Shown here: one piece after another, positions 45,955 to 57,905 of the stretch
Layout of the letters: each line of letters starts with the position of its first letter
How positions within the stretch are numbered: position 1 is the first letter of the stretch
Assembly: GCA_947069175.1 (NCBI GenBank)
Contig: CAMTDV010000019.1
Span: 70,865,358 to 70,929,357, forward strand
Direction of reading: 5' to 3'
Source: Scalesia atractyloides
Taxonomy: Eukaryota; Streptophyta; Magnoliopsida; Asterales; Asteraceae
Length of the DNA: 64,000 bases
Position numbers and translations under genes: made by a program
Notes under the pieces: generated by a model
Told to the model about the DNA's origin: nothing
The model's database searches: none
The model's input: only the letters and a program-made list of their open reading frames with translations

Positions 45955-46276
45955 TTAGAGTCATTCATGTTAAAAACATTAAACTTGGTTAAACTAATTG
46001 ACATATTAACTAACAGTTTGAAAACCATAATATTATTTCTGATCAAAACAACTATATTTTAAAGAGTTAAATGCTTGGTTGGTCCCTGAGGTTTGCGAAA
46101 ATTGCAGACTTGGTCCCAATGGTTCACTAATTACATACTTGGTCCCAATGGTTGTAATTTTTAAACACGGTTGGTCCTTAACACTAACCTTTGTTAAATT
46201 TCCCAGTTAAGTCTTTGTGAAATGACTAAATTATCCCTAACAATTATAAAAAATAAAAATAAAAACATCTGCACCT

Positions 46277-46904
46277 TCAACCCACCATCACTTTTTCAGA
46301 AGCTTTCTTTCTCTCTTTTTCAGCAACTTCATCCTCTTGAATTATATGCATAACATTGGTGTAACCTCCTTTTATCAATCTGTATAAAAATATACCAGAC
46401 ATCTTTGCCCACTCTCTAATCGAATCCACATCAACTTCACCAGTGTGTTCGCACCGATCGATGAAGGTTATTGATTTATCCGGTTTGTGACGCAACGCAA
46501 GCAACAAATGTGCTCGCTCCAATTCGGATCGTGAACAACCGCGTCTCAAACCAATTAAAGCATTGGTAATCCACATTCCCTGTTTCCCCTGAAGTAATGC
46601 TTCAGCTCTTGACTTTTGGTACCTAGCGAACAAAGTTTTCCCGGAATCTCCCTGTATCGACATCAAGAGCCCGTTAAAACGTTTCCAAGCCTGACCGGGT
46701 AGTTTCCGACCAAGGTCGTGAAGAGAGTCAGGGAGACATCGAATCATTCAAATCGTGAGGCTCTGGTACTTAAGGCTTCAATATACGACATATCTAAAGC
46801 TAGGGTTCGATTACAATCCGCTATCGCCTCAGCGATCTGACTGGCGGATTGATAAGCAGAAGCACGGTGTAGATAACACTCAGCTTTACAACAATAAAGT
46901 CAAC
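46277..46904 (-). pseudogene. Captured fragment of a TPR/DnaJ-like host protein
   Basis: The minus strand encodes KAECYLHRASAYQSASQIAE followed by AIADCNRTLALD..EALSTRASRFE, a TPR-type helical repeat. One base is lost at about 46748, then MIRCLPDSLHDL, RKLPGQAWKR, NALIGLRRGCSRSELERAHL, LRHKPDKSITFIDRCE and AKMSGIFLYRLIKGGY follow. The last part resembles the J-like C-terminus of plant TPR proteins. HDL-G-RKLPG seems to lack a segment present in intact relatives, judged from memory of the family. The open frame from ATG 46747 is 156 codons. There is no promoter, and the start is inside a repeat; a functional protein is unlikely but not excluded. Confidence 0.65.
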
Positions 46905-46909
46905 GACGG

Positions 46910-47060
46910 GCAGCAGCGGTGGTGGTAGTGCCAAGAGTATGAAGGTGACGGTGGAGTTGTTGGTGGTGGGTTGACGGTGGAGGTGGAGGAGGTGGTGGAG
47001 GTGGAGGAGGTGGTGGTGGTGGGTTGAAGGTGGAGGTGGATGAGGGGGTGGTGATGTTGG
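46910..47060. repeat. GGTGGA-type minisatellite in the TIR element
   Basis: A run of GGTGG(A/T)GG and GGTGGAGGTGGAGGAGG units with two GGGTTGAAGGTG.AGGTG repeats. Purine-rich on the plus strand. Confidence 0.8.
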
Positions 47061-47273
47061 GTTGAAGGTGCAGGTGTTTTTTTAATTGTGAGGGACAATT
47101 TAGTCATTTCACAAAGATTTAACTGGAAAAATTAACAAAGGTTAGTGTTAAGGATCACCCGAGTTTAAAAACTACAATCACCGGGACCAAGTGTGTAATT
47201 AGTGAACCTTTGGGACCAAGTCTGCAATTTTCACAAATCTCAGGGACCAACGAGGCCTTTAACTCTATTTTAA

Positions 47274-47943
47274 ACTTAATTCAGATGAAGTAAAAATTGA
47301 CAAAACGAAACAAATACTAAATTATCAAAAAGAAGGTAATAGACTTGTTCTATTTGTTTTTTTTTTTGTTTTTTTTAGCATTTCCACTTAATGAAATATA
47401 TAAGTTATTCAACTTTCGGTTTCTTTTGATCCACATGACTTGACATCTTTTCATAACGGTATTAACTACACTCAAAACCCAAATTGGTATTACCATCCTC
47501 AAGTTGTGTTGTGCAAGTCGTCCAATTAAACAAACGAGTTAAACTATTTCAAATACATACGAACTTAAATATTTTATGGCTATAAAAGTCTTTGCTAATA
47601 TAAATATGCGAACTTAAAATTTTTGTTGCTATAAAAATCTTTGCTAATATAAATATAGTCAATTAAAAAGGTATATTCATTGATTTTCCATTTTGTACGG
47701 ATGATAAAAACATTAAAAGCCAATAAAATCAAAATTGTACCTTCTATGCATATTATCAAGTTGAGTTGACCCAAATGAACGTAGCTTAAGTATAATGGAG
47801 GGGAAGTAAAGATTCGGGTTGAATGCTATTGGTCTCAAGTTCAATTCAATTTTAACTAGGTTTTATCGCAGTGAATCTTCGGGTAACGGGTTTTCTCTGG
47901 AACTAGAGATGGTGGGTTTGGGCTATCTAATAGTGGCTTGCGA
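47274..47943. other. AT-rich spacer
   Basis: No gene seen. A short imperfect duplication TATAAAA(G/A)TCTTTGCTAATATAAATAT is at about 47581-47657. Confidence 0.55.
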
Positions 47944-48421
47944 TAGGGAATTTGAACAATTTGAACAAAACTGGGCACCAAATACCGTACCAAATATATT
48001 GGTACGATACGAGTACGAGTATTTCAGTACAGTACCCATTTTGCGACCACTTTGTTTTTATGTTAGTTTTTGAGAAATCATATGGATACTAAATAGGTAA
48101 AACTGACACGGGTACCGATATAGTACGAGTACCAAATAGGTAAAATTGGTACGAGTACAGATACATACGGTTACCAAATAGGTAAAATCAATACAAGTAC
48201 ATAAATATCATAATACGAAATAAAACATAATATTAGAAAACTTTTAAAGGTCTAAATTTAGTACCAATACCCATTTTTACTCGTACCCGTACCGATACCG
48301 AAAGTACCAAATACCAAAATCAAAAAAATTGGGTACCAATACATGTACCAAATACCTAAAAATGGTACCGGTACATGTACGGGTACGAGTAGGGGTATTT
48401 GGGAAAAAAAGCTCATCCCTA
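47944..48421. mobile_element. Worn hAT-like element with GGTAC motifs
   Basis: The right terminus AAAAAGCTCATCCCTA is typical; the left terminus (TAGGGAATTTG) is degenerate. The flanks share only TGCGA of 8 bases. The interior repeats (G)GTACGAGTA and ACCAAATA on both strands. Confidence 0.45.
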
Positions 48422-48633
48422 ATCTGCGATAGCAAGCGTATGGGGTCGCCTTTTACCATTGGGTTACCCTGGGTAACTGAACTTTTATTGATTGGCCATC
48501 AAGAAAATATTATCAAGTTGACTTTGTCACAAAAAGTTGGTTATTTGTGGCTGTTAGACCATACGTGATAGGCATTATAGGGACGTAAAGGTAGGGCCGA
48601 CCAAGGGGGTGGGCGAGCCGCACCCATGGCCAA

Positions 48634-48880
48634 GGCCCGAGTTCTTTTAGGTGCCTAATTTAAAAATAAAAATTTGTTAAACCCTCTTTATAAAGATTTA
48701 AATTTATAACTTACTGGGCCCAAATAATTTTATTTTTATTCATATCTAAAATCGACCGAGGCCAGAGTTCTTTTAGGTGCCTAATTTAGAAATAAAAAAA
48801 TTGTTAAACCCTCTTTATAAAAATTTAAACTTCTAACTTATTGGGCCCAAATAATTTTATTTATATTCATATCTAAAATC
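48634..48880. repeat. 126-bp tandem duplication
   Basis: GAGTTCTTTTAGGTGCCTAA starts at 48639 and 48765 and continues through TTGGGCCCAAATAA / CTGGGCCCAAATAA to TTCATATCTAAAATC in both units. Confidence 0.88.
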
Positions 48881-49119
48881 TTATAACATTTTGGGCATGT
48901 TAGTCTTATTTTAATCCATATCCATTATCCAAGATTAATGTTTTTGTTATTGATTGACTTAATTTGGTGATTACAATAGGAGATATAAATACAAAACAAT
49001 GTTACACTTAAGTACCACATAAATACTGAATATGAATTACTGCCTAAATATATTGTCTAACATCCCGTGGCTTGATGAGGGTGAGAAACGACCTGCAACT
49101 GGGACCTTAACAGTAAAAA

Positions 49120-50032
49120 TCTTTGAGATAATGCTGAGAGCTTGACCCAAAGTGTAAATAAAGTATTCCCTGATCAGCCATGGTGGTGAACAAGAGAGGA
49201 AAGAAAAAGGATAACAAGTACTACGAAAATATCGATGGGCGCCAATGAAGAAACACCAAGTTAAGGGAATGGTCTCGTCAATTAATGGTTAATCCTTAAT
49301 CTTTCCTCGACAATGAACCGATAGCAATCTGCAAAACAGAACTCCTTGAGACTCGTTACAAGGAGAAGAGGCTGGGGGTTCTCCTTGTAACCACCCTTCG
49401 GCGTGAGAATAAGTATCATTTAAGGACAATAAATGAGTGTGTGTATTAATAGAGAGAGAGAGAGAGAGAGAGAGAGATCAAGAGAGCCGATCCTTAAACC
49501 TGTGATTTGAGGTTGGTATTTATAGCCAAAGAGTGTGAAAAAGGGGATGGGCTGATGGGCATTGGGTCGGACGTTCCCAACAAGGAATATCCTCTTTGTC
49601 TCCTCTGACACGACTGTTAGTGTTTGTAGAGGAATGGGAAGTTGGCGCACGGTGACTGGAGCCACGTGTCCTGGCCGTTGTCCTTGTTATCAGGTCTGTC
49701 ATCACCTGATAGTGGAGATCATGGAGAAGTGAAAGGCGCACACTGATTGTTACACGTCACTATCCTTTTGTACTTTATGTCCCCTACACAATTGCTTCAT
49801 CGTGAGGATTATCTAGAGGCAGCCTGCATGTGCATATTATTTGCAGGCTCCGCCATCTATACCGTTTGTAGTTGTCCTTAGCTATTGCAGTCGTGCATGC
49901 GCCAATGAGACATGCGCAGAGCTTATGGAAAAGCTAAAGGTATTGTGGATTTTGTTGGGGTATGGTCCTTTGCTCGCGTGTACCTTTGAGGTTATGCATT
50001 ATCAACGCAAGGTCTAGGAATATACCCCTTCA
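49120..50032 (-). mobile_element. Family M LTR element, 5' portion only (minus strand)
   Basis: The LTR (50032 to 49246, 787 bp; TGAAGGGGTATAT..GTTTCTTCA) is followed by primer site TTGGCGCCCATCG (49233-49245), a short leader and an ATG near 49182 that begins MADQ, as in the sister copy. The frame stops soon after. The left border is not defined, and no second LTR or target duplication was found. Confidence 0.7.
49453..49478. repeat. (AG)n microsatellite in the family M LTR
   Basis: An AG dinucleotide run. The other copies have only GAGAGAGCAAGAGAG at this position. Confidence 0.93.
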
Positions 50033-51335
50033 CTTTATAATGACATTTAATCAGAGTCTTATATCTCCAACGAGTAAAAAGGTAGTAGCTTATAAGAAAA
50101 CGTGTCACAATGGTTATATGGATCCAAGCACCCCTAAATATTTATTTGGTGAACTGAATTTTCATATTATAACTCATTTTGGCCATCTTTTTATTAATAA
50201 TATTTATTTGGTTAACTGAACTTTTGGTATAATCATATTACATGGTGTACCTATTTCTTACCTAAAACTACTATCTAATTCAAAGCTTTAAAGACGGTTT
50301 AAATTTCTCCGGCATAACCGTGCATTCCTTTGACTGTGGTTTATAACATGTATATTATTCTATGTATGTGTATAATATAAAAGTGAAATTGTATTTGATA
50401 TACACCAATAGTGGTTCATGTTTTATTTATTTCGATTCATATGAATTTTGAAATCATGGATTCTAGATATCTGTACTTAATAAATACGTAACTAGTTGTA
50501 CGGCATGACACAATTCCACAAATCAAATTAAATTTTGCAAATTAGGTAAAAGTTTAATTTAAATAAATAATTAAACAAAGTCTTCAAAAGAAATCATTAG
50601 TTTTTTCTTTAATCAAATTGAACCATATATTGTTTCTTTCTTAATAATTCTTCATAAACAACTATTAGTATTTATTTTATTTAACCCGTATAACACATGT
50701 GTACTTCAACTAATTTAAATTTATATAGACGGGTCTTGCAGCTGCGCATGTTCTCCAAGTAGATGGAGTTTATAATATCATCGTAATTATTGGCGCACTT
50801 AGGATTCTTAAGTCGACACCACAAATACAGGTCGTATAGGCATATATAATCCGTTTTATGCATAATCCCAAGGTCAGTCAATGGCTGACAACGTATTCAC
50901 ATGCTAGACCTATACGGGTCGTATAGGTTTATACGCCCCGTATCAATATGAGGTTGTCACTCAGCTCTGACACTGTCGTTCACGTGCAAATCCTAAATGG
51001 GTCGTATATACGACCCTATCAAGTACGAGGTTAGCTTTTCGTCACTCAACAGTGACAGAAAGAGACATAAAGTGATGTTCCGTTAGCCCTATATGGGTCG
51101 TATAGGCCTATATGACCTGTATTGATATGTGAAATTGAATTCTACTTTGCCTTTATAAAGAGGAAGAGGAAGACGTGCGAGTGGTGCAATCAGGGGCATC
51201 TTTTTTACACGTATTGTCTGATTTGGGGGCAGCCATGCGACCTCGCTCACTGCCTCGCCAAGTTGTGCCCACGACAGGCAAGAGCGGTCTTTGTTGTACG
51301 GGGTGGGGGGGGGGAATCACCTAGCTTTCCCTATC
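50033..51335. other. Spacer with scattered GGGTCGTATA repeats
   Basis: AT-rich to about 50690. From about 50900 to 51121 the sequence has several copies of (G)GGTCGTATAGG, TACGACC and TATGAGGTTGTCACTCA-like motifs. From about 51170 it is richer in GC. No gene is supported. Confidence 0.5.
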
Positions 51336-51727
51336 ATTGGTGTAACGCCTTGCTTTTTGTAACTTTCCTTATTTGGAAAGTGTATTCGAAATTCTATTTA
51401 TGGAAACTTGTATCTAGTATCGTGTACGCCTTTCAATTTCAACCTTGTAATCCGAGACTTTGATCGTAATGAAACTCATCTTTTATATACACTTGTTATG
51501 CTTACAATTCAAGTTTTATACGCATTTGATACTTATTATACGTGCATACAATCATACGCACATTCGCGATACTCAAGTTATACTTGCATACGCTTATACT
51601 ATACTTTCTTACACTTTAAATACCCTAAAACATGCTTAATAATGAGTTTCTAGCACAAAATGATGGAATAATCAAACTATAGGGGTCAAATGGTAAATTT
51701 TGGAAAGTTTCTTGAAATTTTGCACTT

Positions 51728-51893
51728 TCGCATGATCATGCACTTGACATTGCATGACCATGCAAGCTGTGATTGCACTTGACATTGCATGACCATGTAA
51801 GCTGAGATTCGCATGACCATGCACTTGACATTGTATGACCATGTAAGCTGTGATCCGCATGACCATGCATATGAATCCGCATGACCATGCAGG
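51728..51893. repeat. GCATGACCATG minisatellite in the solo LTR
   Basis: Irregular units combining GCATGACCATGCA, CTTGACATTG and AAGCTGTGAT(T/C). Unit length varies between about 21 and 45 bp, and there are no conserved spacers. Confidence 0.8.
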
Positions 51894-52607
51894 TCTGTTG
51901 ACAGCTACGGGATTTTATTGCTTTTTAACCACTTTTTCACCACCAATAACCTCCTGGCTCATTTAACTCAAACCCTAATCACCCCTATTATAAATATGAG
52001 CCTCCACTCTTCCATTTTCACTTTCCAAACACCTAATCACTCTCAAAACACTCCAAATCATCCACAAATTATGAGTTCTTGGCAGATTCGTCACAAGTTG
52101 CTAAAGTGAGCACAAGTTCACTTCTACTTATTCTTTTTCATTGTTCTTCTTTCTAGTCACTTGGAACAACCTTAGGTATGATTCCACGGGTTTTTCATGG
52201 AAAATCCAGAACTTGGAACTTCACCAAAACAGGCTCCAAAGTGACATAAACTTTCTGCTTTAATTTAAACTTTGCTAAACTACTTAAACTTGAGGTTTCT
52301 CATACACATTCCTATGTCCTTGTGCTCATAATCAATTGTATGGTTAGTTGGGCTTAAAAACAAGGTTGTGACATATAAATACAGAGGTTTAATCCTCATA
52401 AAATTTATGTTTTGATAGAGTTTAACTCACAAGTAATGAACAAGTCTTGAACTTGAAGTTGTGTGATTATAAGATTAGCTTGGGCTATTCTACTTGGAAA
52501 ATCCACACATTACTTGATGTTTTCTTAGATTAGTTGTAATTATTTCATTCTTTATTTGTATGTTCATGACCCTCCTTGTTGTCTATGGCAACATGTGTAG
52601 TGGTGAA

Positions 52608-52720
52608 TCCAAAAGAGGTCTTAAATGGATGATTAATCCTCCTACCTCATGCTTGACTTACATGAATCCAAAAGAGGTCTTAAAAGGATGGTTTAATCCT
52701 CCTACCTCATGCTTGACTTA
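52608..52720. repeat. 57-bp tandem duplication in the solo LTR
   Basis: ATCCAAAAGAGGTCTTAAA.GGATG.TTAATCCTCC..GCTTGACTTA occurs twice, starting near 52607 and 52666. Confidence 0.85.
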
Positions 52721-53884
52721 TATAATACCTACACAATATAATCTATATAATATCTAAGTAACTAAACCTTGATGATAGCCTAATGGTTATTTGTCAAATG
52801 TGAAGTTACATCATCTATGACTGTGATACTTGTTACTATTCTAATGGGCATTGTGACCCATGAAAACATCCCAACTCTTTTGAGTTTCATAGTGTCAAGA
52901 ACAAGTTTTATGTGTGCTAGATGATTACTTTTCATATGCTTATTTTCTCGTACTTTTCATTCCAAATTCTTAATCCTCCGTTAAACATCCAATACTCACA
53001 CCTATGTTTCCTTGTGTAGGAGGACAAGGTGCTCCATCCTAATCAACCAACAACTCTCACGGACTTACCAAGTAGAAAGCTTGCAAAACTGTGAGTACAC
53101 TCGACCCATTTTTTACTTTTAAAACACTTTGGGTTGTAACATGTTAATATAACAAATTCACAACACACACTTAATCATACTTAAAATCTCAATCCTTATT
53201 CATGCTATTGTTTACTTAGGTCCATGCTAGAATCATACATGTTATTAACTTTGTTAACCCGAACTTAACATATATAGCGCTATAGGAGTAGCACACCACC
53301 CGTCGGGGTCTTGTTAAGTTTTCATTCTAAAACCGTCTTGTCACATGTGTGGCAAGGGATGCTAAATACTAGTAGATACTAGGGTTTGACATATTGTTAT
53401 GTATGCTAGTTACCTTGTTTACAATTTGCTATTGGATTCGAGGAAATGCTTTTATGCTTATGCTATACTTATACAAAACTTGTGTACTCACCTTTGCTTT
53501 TGCATTGACTTTTTTTTTAAACATGTTACAGGTTAATGATGATGCACGTATGAATCTAGTAGGCTTGACTAGAAACACGCTCAAGAAATTACTAGATTTA
53601 ATTTATTATGTTATGTTGAACTCGACTGTATTGTCCTTTGTTTGTTGTAATTTGAATTCCATGTAATGTAATTGACAAATTGAGTTATGCAACGAAAACG
53701 ATTTTGATTTAAATATTGTCGCAATTAGTGTTATGTATGATGAGCAATCTATTTGTTTCGCTCCGATGTTTCCGCCATCGGTTGGGATGTGACAATTGGG
53801 CCTCGTTCTGAGTGAGGACCCACAGATCACGGCGGGGGGCAAGGTCGAGCCGACCAGATTAACGCGGTCGGCGCTGATTGGTGG

Positions 53885-54595
53885 GCATATCACGCACGAC
53901 TATAGCGTTGGTATCGGCATTCGCTTTCGCGACTGTGACGGCACCATTTTTGTCCGCGTCCCCTACCAGACGAGTTATAGAGAAGGAGTCTGAGCCTGTC
54001 ATGGTAGCAGGTGATGGTGATGGTGGTGACGATGCTGACGATCACGTCGAGTCTGACCTCGCTCAAGTCGACCGAGAGCTCTCTCCGCCGCCACTGCCAC
54101 GGGGGTGCCTCAGTACCCCTAACACGTCCTGTATGACCAGTTGCCTCCAACTGTCGCGCTCGCGTTACAGCAGATGGAGCACCGGTTACAGGCGCTGGTC
54201 GACGCCCACCACGCCCATACTAAGGTCCTTTTGTTGTGCATATCACGCACGACTATAGCGTTGGTATCGGCATTCGCTTTCGCGACCGTGACGACACCAT
54301 TTTTGTCCGCGTCCCCTACCAGACGAGTTACTAGAGAAGGAGTCTGAGCCTGTCACGGTAGCAGGTGATGGTAATGGTGGTGACGATGCTGACGATCACG
54401 TCGAGTCTGACCTCGCTCAAGTCGACCGAGAGCTCTCTTCGCCGCCACTGCCACAGGGGGTGCCTCAGTACCCCTAACACGTCCTGTATGACTAGTTGCC
54501 TCCAACTGTCGCGCTCGTGTTACAGCAGATGGAGCACTGGTTACAGGCGCTGGTCGACGCCCACCACGCCTATACTAAGGTCCTTTTGTTGTGGA
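53885..54595. repeat. 353-bp tandem duplication, GC-rich
   Basis: The unit starting GCATATCACGCACGACTATAG begins at 53885 and 54238. The copies differ at few positions (for example GACTGTGACGGC/GACCGTGACGAC). The composition is far richer in CpG than the surroundings. It reads open in several frames but no domain is recognised; it may be an old gag-like or gene-fragment block cut by the two solo LTRs. Confidence 0.85.
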
Positions 54596-55821
54596 CGATA
54601 TTCAGGGGGCTCGCATCATGGTTGGAGCCCTCCATCGATGCCGACGTTGCCGCTGTCACACCCCGACCCGCAGCGGAAAAGGTGATCGGGGCATGATTGG
54701 GTTTTCATCAAAGCTCATGACATTTATTATAATGTTTCATATTTATTTTTTCAATTTAAAAGAGACATACAATCATATCAAACAAATACAACATGTTCTA
54801 TTCATCTTTCTAAACTTCATTATTTTTCTTCTAAGGCAATTTCCTATGTTTTCCTTGCTTCTTCCTGTTCACCTGTATCATATGTAAAAATGGTTTTTGG
54901 ATCAACAAAAAGTTGGCGAGTGAACCTTGTTAGAAAACATTTATTATTTATTTCTTGTTGTATTTAATATGGAAAAATTGTGCAATATTCATATATGAAC
55001 AAACGTAAATAAATATACAATAACAACAATTAGCATACAATAACAAACCATTAGCATACGATATCAAACAACAACAAACAATAACATACATTAACAAACC
55101 AACAGCATACAATAACATATCAACTTGCATAAATATATAACATGAATGAAACTGTGCGATCAAGGCTCAATCAAACGGATCCGATCGTATTGCATGTACT
55201 GAAAATGATAAATGTCTGTGCGATCAAGCTCAATCAAACGGAGCCGATCGTATGTTGGCACGCCAGGTTCACGCTCATAATGTAATGGGGAACATGCTCA
55301 ACGCTCATAATGTAATGGGGAGCGGCGGCCTATGAAATTGCATGTACTGAAAATAATAAATTAAATCTAAACAATAACCACACAAACAGTTTACACAAGC
55401 TGAATACACATTTATTCATGATATGATGCATGCACAATAATTTAAATATAATAAGTAGTAAGACACATGATACACCCCAAAAACGTGATTTAAACGGGGA
55501 ATTTGTAGAGATTCACTCACCTTGGGTGCGTTCGGTGAATGATGTTGAATGCGCACGAGTTTAGAGGATTGATCGATGAGGAAAAACTAACCTAATTAGT
55601 AACGAAAAATAATGTAAATAAATGGATTTTATTAACAATTTTAATAGTATTTTTGGATATATTTTTGTGAGTTTAAGGCTATTTTCTAACTTTAAAAATG
55701 TTATTTTTAAGTATTTTTAATTGATTTTTAAATAAAATAAATAAATAAAAATAATAAAAAAAATGTTGACTTTTTGACCGTTGACTTGTTGACCGTTGAC
55801 CGGTTCGGTCGGTTATATGTG

Positions 55822-56235
55822 TGCACTGGGTGAGACTCGAACCCGAGACCTCCCGTACGCGTGCACACAGCTCTACCAACTGAGCTACGTGTCTAACCCA
55901 AAATATTTCTGTTTTTAATTATATTTATATACTAATTAGATTAATCCGAAATTCATTTATTTTAAAAACGATTTAATGTATCGACTCGGTGTTCGCCATA
56001 GGTCTCGAACCCGGGACCTGTGCTTTAACGTTACACACAGTCCACCGCTGGACTGTGTGTCTAACTTGGTTAATATACAGATTTTTATTATACTTAACAT
56101 CTAACGGCAAAAATGATCAGTTCAGTTAGAAAAACAAAACATTTTTATTACAGAGCATACGTGTGTCAAGGATCGAACTCGCGGCAGGTGATATGTATGT
56201 GCACACAGTCCACCGCTGGACTGTGTGTCTAACCC
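55822..56235 (-). other. Tandem array of three tRNA-like modules in solo LTR 54654-57339
   Basis: Modules at 56158-56235 (b), 55988-56065 (c) and 55822-55899 (d), in the same order and spacing as in the full element. b and c share the CAGTCCAGCGGTGGACTG hairpin. c has a good B box (CCGGGTTCGAGACC). d keeps GTAGCTCAGTTGGTAGAGC and CGGGTTCGAGTCTC. Confidence 0.75.
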
Positions 56236-57069
56236 GAGATAATATCCAAATTATAATAAACTTATAATCAACCGACTTCGTCTTCTTCGTTACCGAATTA
56301 CAGACAATGATTTACTCATCTGTTTCTTGTTTATAAAACGATTAACAAATGTACAAAAGACTAAAATGAAATGGCAGAGACGATTTGGAAGTAAACATAC
56401 CGGAGAACGATTTATCTCAGATTTCTGACAAGTCGTCGGCTCTGTTTTTTATGAACTTCGACTGAGCGAACAATTTAACAGTTTTGATTAGCTAAGAGAG
56501 GAATTGAAGTATTAAACAAGAGTTATCAGAAGGTTTGAATGTCTATACCGTTTCACAGCTGAAGATAAGGATTTTCAGAAGTTTTTCGGCGAACTGGAAT
56601 TATCCGATATTGACGTCTGAAATTGATTCCGATTGAAGGGTCTGAGTTAGCAATAGCTTAACAATTGATAGACCACGAAGGAATTGAAAGACTTACTGTT
56701 TTGATGGAGAATACGGTTTTCCGGCAAAAGTCCGGCGAGTCCAATTAGATTCTCCGGCGAACTGAAAATTGTGCGAAAATGTAATTGAGAGTTTGTAGAT
56801 TGTGTTTGAGTCGCGAGAGAGGACAAAGATTGAAGTAATTCTGGAATTGAAAGTTTTCGGTTATTAAAACCGATTCACTTCTGGAATTCAAGTTCATTCA
56901 AAGCAAACTTGATTGAAAGCGTCGGTGCATCGATTAAACTCAGTAAACCGCGATCAATCAAACGTCTTTGGACGTTTGATGACCGATTTCGGTTACAGTT
57001 GGCGTAACCAGAGTGATTTACGATTGAGTATAAAATTTAATTGTTTCCTAGAATTTACAGAAAACATCA

Positions 57070-57156
57070 AGTGGCGGAGTGGTTGGATGTGTGTGTGTTA
57101 AGGCTTTGCTGACCCGGTTGACCCGGCTGACCCGAGTTCGAATCCCGGCTTCAGCA
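57070..57156 (+). other. tRNA-like module a (serine/leucine type) in solo LTR 54654-57339
   Basis: GTGGCGGAGTGGTTGGATG is followed by TTAAGGC, a partly duplicated GACCCGG(T/C)T section, then GACCCGAGTTCGAATCCCGG and CTTCAGCA. In this copy the A box (TGGCGGAGTGGTTG) and B box are both near consensus. Confidence 0.7.
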
Positions 57157-57344
57157 TATTATTTTTAATTCACTATTTTTATACATTTTCAAAAATAAAT
57201 TTTATATTCTAATATACTTATTAATTATGTATCGTTTAAAATTAATTTGGGCATTAAATATGCAACGAACTTTTTGACTGGTTGTTCGGTTAATTAAACG
57301 AAGCGGGTTTGGTAAATCCGGTTTTTGACGGATGTTACAGCCGC

Positions 57345-57600
57345 CACGACCGGGTCAGGTGCGCACCACTTGGGATCCTGGGTCGTTAGGCACCACTCAG
57401 GATCCTCAGGATGCAGATCGGATGGTTTTGGATAGTTTATTATCTTTTTTGTATTTTAACTTTTTATGTATTTTGACATATGTCATGTATAAAAAAAACT
57501 CATTATATAATTAAATTTGCAGTTTCAGTTTATGTATATTTGTGATGTTTATTTATAATGTTTGGATTCGATGGTTGGTTATGTATAATGTATAATACGG
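57345..57600. other. Right flank of the GC-rich block, then AT-rich spacer
   Basis: 57345-57430 continues the block cut by the solo LTR and contains two CACCAC(T).GGATCCT copies. The rest is AT-rich with no gene seen. Confidence 0.45.
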
Positions 57601-57637
57601 TTATGACGCGGTCACGACACAATAATAATATAATACA

Positions 57638-57905
57638 AAATTCAAATACTATACGATACGAAGCGATAGATATCATACAAAATACAAATACGATACGATA
57701 AGATACGATATGTCAAGATATGATACAAATCACGATAAAAATATAATACAAAATAAAAATACGATAAGATATAATAAAATACGTCACGATACAATACGGA
57801 GCGATAAATTATCATACAAAATACAAATACGATACGATACGTTATGATAAAAGAAGATACGTCACGATACGATATAATAAGACACGTCACGATAAAAATA
57901 TAATA
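57638..57905. repeat. Low-complexity ATACGATACGATA array
   Basis: Irregular repeats of (A/C)TACGATACGATA, TACAAAATACAAATACGATA and GTCACGATA. Frames through it are low-complexity artefacts. Confidence 0.85.

Larger units (their letters stand above)
46064..47266. mobile_element. Fold-back TIR element carrying a host gene fragment (1203 bp)
   Basis: Terminal inverted repeats of about 175-180 bp (AGAGTTAAATGC.. / ..GGCCTTTAACTCT, with GGGACCAAGT..TGCAATTTTC internally) are flanked by ATTTTAA on both sides (46057-46063 and 47267-47273). Between them are a TPR/J-like protein fragment on the minus strand and a GGTGGA-type minisatellite. The ends resemble the AGAGTAAAATGC MITEs at 24795 and 35932, so this looks like a Pack-type relative of that family. 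Confidence 0.8.
51341..53794 (+). mobile_element. Solo LTR (2454 bp)
   Basis: It starts TGTAACGCCTTGCTTTTTG and ends GTTGGGATGTGACA. Exact target duplication ATTGG at 51336-51340 and 53795-53799. It belongs to a different family from the Tekay-like LTRs here and lacks the tRNA-like modules. Reading frames within are short and without domains. Confidence 0.88.
54654..57339 (-). mobile_element. Solo LTR of the Tekay-like family (2686 bp, minus strand)
   Basis: On the minus strand it starts TGTAACATCCGTCAAAAACC and ends GGGGTGTGACA, matching 6951-9645 along its length. Exact target duplication GCCGC at 54649-54653 and 57340-57344. All four tRNA-like modules are present. Confidence 0.94.

Noticed and set aside
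50290..50710. A further Helitron-like element (ACCCGTATAACACATGTGTAC near 50683)
   Set aside because: The hairpin is imperfect, no CTRR end is present and the 5' end could not be placed.
51728..51893. A CRISPR-like repeat array
   Set aside because: Unit and spacer lengths are irregular, the units merge into each other, and the context is a plant solo LTR.
53878..54258. A 126-residue protein in the GC-rich block
   Set aside because: Several overlapping frames are open on both strands because of base composition, the block is tandemly duplicated, and no domain is recognisable.
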